From: Ziziphus jujuba
Taxonomy: Eukaryota > Streptophyta > Magnoliopsida > Rosales > Rhamnaceae
Assembly: GCF_031755915.1 (NCBI RefSeq)
Contig: NC_083390.1
Span: 12,865,001 to 12,929,000 of the forward strand
DNA: 64,000 bases
Direction of reading: 5' to 3'
Below, piece after piece: positions 57,621 to 64,000 of this stretch. The notes beneath the pieces were generated by a model, which did not search any database, was not told the origin of the DNA, and worked only from the letters and a program-made list of their open reading frames with translations. Position 1 is the stretch's first letter. Each line of letters opens with the position of its first letter. A program made the position numbers and the translations under genes.

Positions 57621-60600
57621 TAAAATAATAAATAGGCAAAAAAAATTAAAATGTAGAAAAATTAGAAACAAATATAAGTAAATATTATAATATTCAATAA
57701 CTTTTAGTTTTGAACTAATTGTATTTAAAATTATAATTGTAATTAAATATAAATCATAATCAAATAAGGTATCATAATAGTAAATATTTATAAATAAATA
57801 GTTTTGGTTCTTTTAAAAGATTATAATTGGAGAAAAGTTATAGATGAAATAAAGTAGATAAGTGAAAAGTATTTCAAAATAAGGGAAAAAAAATTTGAAA
57901 AAGCTAATGGGAGAGAGAGAAATTGAGGAGTACAATTAATCTTTTATGAGTAAAATAATAAATAGGTTAAACAAAAATTGAAAGGTAAAAAAAATTGACC
58001 CATGTGGGTCCGCTATTGATTTTTTTTTTTGTTATAATTATAATAATATTTTATAAACTAAAGAAATGGAAGAGCTTAACTTTAACTTCAAATTACAATC
58101 TTATGAGAAATCTTATCGAGATGACAACATAGAAAAGTAATCATATAATAAAAAAATTATATACACACAAAATCCTTATTTATTGATAATATATCTTATT
58201 TTATGACTAAAAAATTGGAATAAATAATTAGAATGGCCCCACTAGTTTTTAAAAAAAAAAAAAAAACTAAACTTCTATTTAAAAATATATATATAAAACT
58301 AAAAACTAAAATTTTATTAGTGAAATACGATTTAACGTACTTATCATTTTATTATGATTATTATTATTATTTTGTATCAATGTGGATAGATTCATTATGT
58401 AAGCTTGTTATATGACAAAGTATTTACTCTGGCACAATATTAACCCTTCCAAAATAATATTTGACTTCAAATTCTCATTTTAAGCCATTAATGGTTTATG
58501 GGAAAACTGTATATATTAGCGTATATATGAGTTTTATAATATATTTTTTTTTACAATATGTGTTTATAACAGTTAGTATATTTTTATAAAAGTAGACTTA
58601 TATCAAAAATTAATTTACCCACAACCATTATTTATTAATATCTAAAAATGTATAGTTTACTGAATTTTTACAGGATTCTTTTTTTTTCCTTAAAAAAAAA
58701 AGAATTTTGTTTTAATATGTTACTAAATTTATATTAGTGTATTTATTATTTTTAAAAATTAATTTTTGAAAGGATCTATGAGTTTTCGTTTTTGAATAAA
58801 CAATCTAAGAGTTTTAACAAAAGACCTAACTTGACTATAAAATTATCAATAATACCAGAGATATTAAAATGTTTACCAAATGATTTGACATATGACAATA
58901 TTTAATTAGTTTATTTTTTTAAATTCACTTATATATTTGAGGGACACTACTTATATTTAGATTATATGAATATGTCAACAATATTATTATATTAAAACGC
59001 ATCATTTGCTAAATATTGTTTTGTTAACATTTTGATATTTGCAGCAGTACTGATAAAATTATAAGCGTATGTTTTTCAAAAACATATATATATATATATA
59101 TATATATGTAGTGTTCCTTTTTTTTTTTTTAAGTATATGTTTTTTTATATTTAGAGCATCTTTGATGGGAATGTGAAGTGCTACTTATGTGGCATAAAAA
59201 TTGACATCTTCTAAAGCTAGACGGCATAAATATAAAGTCAATTCTAAAATTATTCTTCAATAGCAATGTGTAAAATGATATTTATGATTATTAATTAATT
59301 ACATATATTTTATTAAGTTTTTTGAAAAATATTAATTTTGTTTTTTAAAAACCTCATAATGATTGACAAAGCCTCCAAAAGTAGGGATCAATCTAGTAAT
59401 ATCTATTTTTTCTTGGCATATCAGCTTGACTGGTTTGATATATTTAAAATAATCTAGAAATAGATAGAGTAATTTAAGATGCTCTTAATATTATCAAATA
59501 ATACTTAATTATTTTGTTGATGTATAATGATAGTTTTATATTTATAGTAATCTATCTTCAGTGAGTAACTAACTAATTAAGCCAACATAACTTGATACAT
59601 TGGCGATTTTACATATATTGCTTAATTTTACCATTCTTTAAATGAAAATAACTAATTTGGGTTGACTAATTATATTTTTCATTCAATCCACTTTTATAGT
59701 AATCTAAACTCTTAAAATTTATTTAGAAATAAAATCCTAACATTTATATGTAACTTTAGGTATCATAGATAAAAAAAATAAATTTGATATTTATAATATT
59801 AACAATAATTTTTTTTTTTTTTTACTTTATACATAATAAAACTTTTATTTTTAGGTTTATTTTGACTTTTTTAAAACAAAGTTTTATTTTGACCTTTGGT
59901 GGGAAGATTGTCGCCTATGAGTTTTGGCCCATTAATTAATTAAAATATTTGGCCATCGATCTTTCATCTTCCATCAACTAAAATATTTGATCTTCCATCT
60001 TCTTTTTCTGCGTTCTTCTTCGATCTTTCATCTTCTGCTTTCTTCTTCTTCTTCTTCTGCTTTTCTCTTCTTCTTCTTCTTCTTCTTCTTCTTCTTCTTC
60101 TATGTTTCTCTTCTTCTTTTTCTTTGATCTTCTAGCTTCTTGTTCTTCTTCTTCTAATTCTGCTTCCTTTTTCATTTGATTTCTTTACCTGCAAACTTAG
60201 GGCTTTGATTAGTTTTCATGTGACTTTTTTATCTGCAAAATTAGGGCTTCGATCTACAAAATTAGGGCTTTGATTCACGAGGAAGAGGTCTTAATTTTGG
60301 AGGCTTAAACTAGATCTACATCATCAAGTTTGGAAGGCAAGTTTTCTATTTTTTCTGTCTACCTATCGTTGATGTGTTGCTTATATGTTGGATGAAATAC
60401 TCAGTGTTGGCTAGCTTAATAGAAACCAATTTTGAGTTGCTTGTGTCTATTTCAGATGCTGCTTTGAGAATTCTAAATATGTTTCTGATGTTGCTTTGAG
60501 AATTATACAGTCAATTAGTTTTATAACTAGCTGCTTTGAGAATTCTACGTCTTTTTTATTTTTTATTTTTTTTTTGTATTCAATCTTAGTTTTGTAGGTG

Positions 60601-63339
60601 AAAGGATTATGATTCTCTACATGATTTATTTGACAGTTTTTGATTTTCATCCACATATAAGTCATTGTGTATTTGGTTAGACATTTGATCTAAACTTTAA
60701 CTTTTAGATATATACCTTTTTTTGCCATCTATTGGTTTTAGATCTTTTTAGGTGGTATATTGCATTATGACACCTTAGCATTCATCATTTGGTTTAAAAC
60801 ATTAGCACTGAAATTTTATATATGTAGTGGGCATTAGCACTCACGCCCATCACTACCATATTTGCATGCTGCATATTAAACAATTTAGGGGTAATTTGAA
60901 ACTAAATCTTATAAGAAATTATATGAAAAAAAACATTTAAAATTTTTTTATAAATCTAACTTTATCAATTTAAAAACTTCATCAGAATATGGAACAAAAG
61001 GATATCCATGAAAAGGACCATTTATCTTTGCATTTTAATGCCCTATTTTTCTTAGATTTTGATATACTGATTTTGGCTTTTGAGGCTTAAAAGAACCTTC
61101 TAAATGAGTTTGAACTCTTTTATTAAAGAGCTTAAAAAACCAAACCCAATGAAGTGTAGTTTCTCATGAATGACACGATTGTATAAGTAGAAATTGTTAA
61201 AGAAGCATAATTAGGAAATTAATTGTAATATAATTTTTTCTTGCTGTCATCATGTTTTGTTTATTTCTCTGCTATCTCATGTCAAATTTGTAGTCCATGT
61301 TGAGCTGATACTATGCTTTCCATTGCTATACTATCCGAGGCAGCGTATACTACTATGTCATTGCATTTCTCACTGATCCTTGCTTTTCTTGCAATAATCA
61401 TCTCTATTATTAGCCAAAAGAGGAAAGCTGCAATAGCCTTCTCAAGACACTCCTTACATTGCCAAACTGTTGTAAACTATGTCTCTAACTTGAGCAATAT
61501 AGGAAGATGCTATGAAGGGAAAGGAAAGATGAGAACTTTTCCTCTGACCCTTCCTATTTCTAATATCGATCTTGGTGTTTTCTGCTTTCAATTCAGTTGC
61601 TGTTTTTACCACTTGAGCATCTGATATGCTGGCTTCAAAGTTCTTATTAGCATGCCATTTTTTCTCCACTTTCACCTGCCATTTTTGATACCATATTTGA
61701 CTAATAAGGATGATGATGCAAAATATGTTTATTAACGTGCAACAATAAATAGTATTTTCCTATATTCAAAATAAAATATATACACACACATATATATATA
61801 TATATATAGTTCAAACAAACAACTATTTTGTCATGTGTAGCGTGAGAATTTACATCATAAAGCTCCTTTTCTAAGAAACATCCCAAATGTGCCAGCGAAA
61901 ATATGCATTGTAAAAGGAAACAAATAAGCATCACAAGTGGATTTGAAATTAATATTAGTTTGGATGATTAATTTCTAAATGCATATAGACAATATTTAAC
62001 TACAAAGTTTAATGTGTATATATATATATGTATTATGTATGGCTGCTATGATAAGATGTATGTAAAGATATTTTAATTTATGAAATACTATGTTATAATT
62101 TAATTTTAATTTATTTTCTATATTTGTTTTTCTCTGTTCAAAATAAAGTAACAATGGAGAAGCAGAAGCAAAAGAGCACATGTTTAAGCAAGCACAATTG
62201 GCAAAGACAAGGCAACACCTGATACAAATCCAAATTTGATAGAGGTATCATAGATACTTATCAAAAAAGAAAAGCTACCTAAGAACTATCCACGTCCACA
62301 AGTAGAGTGGTGGTAAATCCTGACTGTATTCTCTTTTCTTCTTTCATTTGTTTATTTATTTTCTTTCTCTTTTCTTCTTCTTGGCAATAAATTGTGGTTG
62401 GTTGTCATCAACTCAAATTGTTCTATGTGTGTTGGAATTTTTTTTAAGAATAAAGAACCATTGAAAGAATGGATGAACCAGGGATAAAAGTCATTTTCAA
62501 CTCGTTAGCATTTAAACTGGTCATTGTGTTTTTAGGTCTCATTGTTAAACCATGACAATTTTTTTTTCTTTTCAAAAAACTATTCTTCTCTACCTATTGT
62601 ACTGTGTCAACCATCACTTCTTTAGAATAAAATAACTTAATGGTGCACTTAATCTTGAGCTCTTTGACTAATGGATAATAGGATGTGGAACACCCACCTT
62701 CTTTGCTATGTTGCTATTTATGTGCCTAGCGGACGACAAAGTCTTGTGAGTAGTGACTAAGATATTGTAAGAAAGAAATAGACCTGTTGAAGATTGGTTT
62801 TCATTGTTCCTAAAGCATACGTTACATTTTTTTATTTCAACCTTACATGAAAGATTTTTGTTCAAATGTAGTGTATGGTTGGTAGTGACTATTTATTTTG
62901 GCATTTGGTGGTTTTAAAATTCCATATAGGTCAAGTTGCACCTAGAATTTTATCTTGAAGTTATTTTAGCAAATTGTTATAATACCTTGGTTTTCATTTG
63001 ATAGTAGTTATTTTATCTTTTAGATTTCAAATTTCTAAAGACCATGACCATGTTTCATGCAACAAGTTCAATGAAACATTTGCCTCCCACTTACACCATT
63101 GACCACCAGCATCATCATTATTGTTAGTTGCACTTGTTTATATATTTTATTTTCTTATACTGCACACATTTGAAACATTGTTTTAATTGTGCAATGACTA
63201 TTATATGTATGTTATGACATTATTATATTATAAACAATATTTACAATTTGGGTATTACAAAATTTTTAATTTTCTTTTATATATTGTGTATTTTTGCACC
63301 AATAGTAATTAATAAATTTAATTTAAAAAATATAACTAT
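57621..63339. other. AT-rich interior without recognised genes
   Basis: Extremely AT-rich from 57.6 to 59.9 kb. A (CTT)n tract at about 60020-60165 with GATCTTCCATCTTC words precedes leader-like sequence (TTAGGGCTTTGATT repeated three times at 60198-60275), which looks like the transcribed 5' leader of a former gene. A 103-codon open stretch at 61313-61624 on the plus strand has no recognisable family. (TA)n runs near 59083-59107, 61789-61808 and 62016-62030. Confidence 0.45.
60020..60165. repeat. (CTT)n microsatellite
   Basis: Imperfect CTT repeats with an uninterrupted core at about 60066-60100. The minus strand encodes a low-complexity Glu/Arg/Lys stretch, which I regard as an artefact of the repeat. 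Confidence 0.9.
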
Positions 63340-63560
63340 CTAAATTAATTGGCTTTTAGTGATCAACTTTTGGTTGCTGAAAGTCCATGCATATTGGTTG
63401 CTAAATATAGGAGTGTTCAATGACAATAGACTGGTTACTAAATATACAGCATCAGTGACCAATATTTGGTGGTTAAAAATATTTCAAAATATATAAAGAT
63501 CATAAGTGACCAACATCTTGGTCATTGTCAGTAGTTTTCAATGACCAAAGAATTTGGAAT

Positions 63561-64000
63561 CTCATGAAAGCAAGTGAGCCCTCATGAGGGAACAAAGCAT
63601 ATACATTTTGAAGGCATAGTCTATGACAACATTATATAAATGGTATTGATTTCTGACCTTCTATACCTTTTTGGGATTATTAATTCCAGAACAATAAGAA
63701 GCTAGGTTCGTTTTCTCTTACCCTTTGCATTGACAATAGGGAATGACTTGTTTACCAAAAAAGAGGCTAATCCAACCTCCTTAGGGTTATGGTGAAGGTT
63801 ATAGTTAGAATGAGAAAAAGCTTAGAATGTTCGGTATTGAAGTGTGTGATCTTACGAGAATATACATTATTTATGGAGGTAGTTGAAGTAACATAAAAGT
63901 TGCTCTTGAACCTTGAAGAGTTATATTCAATGATTTGTTTAGAAAAGTTTGAGGGCTTCAATCCTTTGGAAGGCATGTTGTCAAATAAGAATATGTTTGA
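63561..64000. other. Unassigned right edge
   Basis: No gene supported. Slightly less AT-rich than the preceding DNA; possibly old retroelement sequence beyond the CACTA end. Confidence 0.4.

Larger units (their letters stand above)
57067..63560. mobile_element. CACTA-like (En/Spm) element, probably non-autonomous
   Basis: The left end ACTACAAAAAAAAATAAGAATTAGCGAC (quoted in part: ACTACAAAAAA then TTAGCGAC) resembles the CACTA terminus with its first C changed to T. It is followed to about 57620 by many short inverted and direct copies of TTTGGTNGCTAAA / TTAGTGACC words, typical CACTA subterminal repeats. The same words return at 63340-63560 (TTTTGGTTGCTGAAAG, TTGGTTGCTAAATA, AGTGACCAATATTTGG). 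I did not find the right terminus. The interior has no transposase I can recognise. Confidence 0.55.

Noticed and set aside
59978..60175. Glu/Lys/Arg-rich small protein on the minus strand
   Set aside because: Translation of a (CTT)n microsatellite.
61313..61624. Possible 103-codon membrane protein
   Set aside because: No recognisable family, no splice or promoter context, and inside a probable transposon; kept only as a remark.

Overview
The window is AT-rich nuclear DNA from a flowering plant, almost certainly a eudicot. The evidence is short-intron genes of plant-specific families, many (TA)n and T-rich microsatellites, LTR retrotransposons with the plant initiator-Met tRNA primer site, and MITEs. 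I cannot name the species.

Layout. Real genes lie only in the first 11 kb. Positions 1-992 hold a broken minus-strand copy of a HOTHEAD / (R)-mandelonitrile-lyase-like flavin oxidoreductase gene that continues off the left edge. An intact paralogue (528 aa, three exons) lies at 6085-7888, also on the minus strand. Between the two sit a hAT-type MITE with perfect 8-bp target duplications (3549-4121) and AT-rich sequence. A minus-strand MYB-CC (GARP) transcription factor gene, PHL8-like, follows at 8650-10155 (342 aa, six coding exons, plus a leader intron to 10609). I see no gene from about 11 to 16.6 kb.

From about 16.9 kb to the right edge the window is transposon sequence. One Ty3/gypsy family (called G1 here; LTR about 1.13 kb, ends TGATACGAA...TTCGTATCA) contributes nine LTRs. 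They comprise a truncated element (16.95-18.29 kb), element A (26925-32104, plus strand), element B (41778-47514, minus strand) and four solo LTRs (25743-32216 interrupted by A; 32840-34213; 37501-38543; 55490-56618). Target duplications were read for six of the seven insertions. Elements A and B both lack the reverse transcriptase core, RNase H and most of integrase, with fusions that look alike, so they appear to be members of one non-autonomous gag-protease lineage. The pol tail reading frame runs through the polypurine tract into the LTR.

Other elements are a Ty1/copia remnant (18.29-21.8 kb, minus), an interrupted TRIM (48124-51812), a degraded second gypsy lineage (54.1-57.07 kb), a CACTA-like element (57.07 to about 63.56 kb), a possible Mutator-like long inverted repeat (34.2-35.3 kb), and three or four foldback MITEs.

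Genes working together: the oxidoreductase and the transcription factor are neighbours on the same strand, but nothing in the sequence links their functions. No undescribed gene system was found. The most interesting signals are the nested G1 history, the shared pol deletions in A and B, the LTR-encoded pol tail with a repeat-filled U3 variant, and two stop-free introns of 75 and 84 bp that would keep the reading frame if retained.
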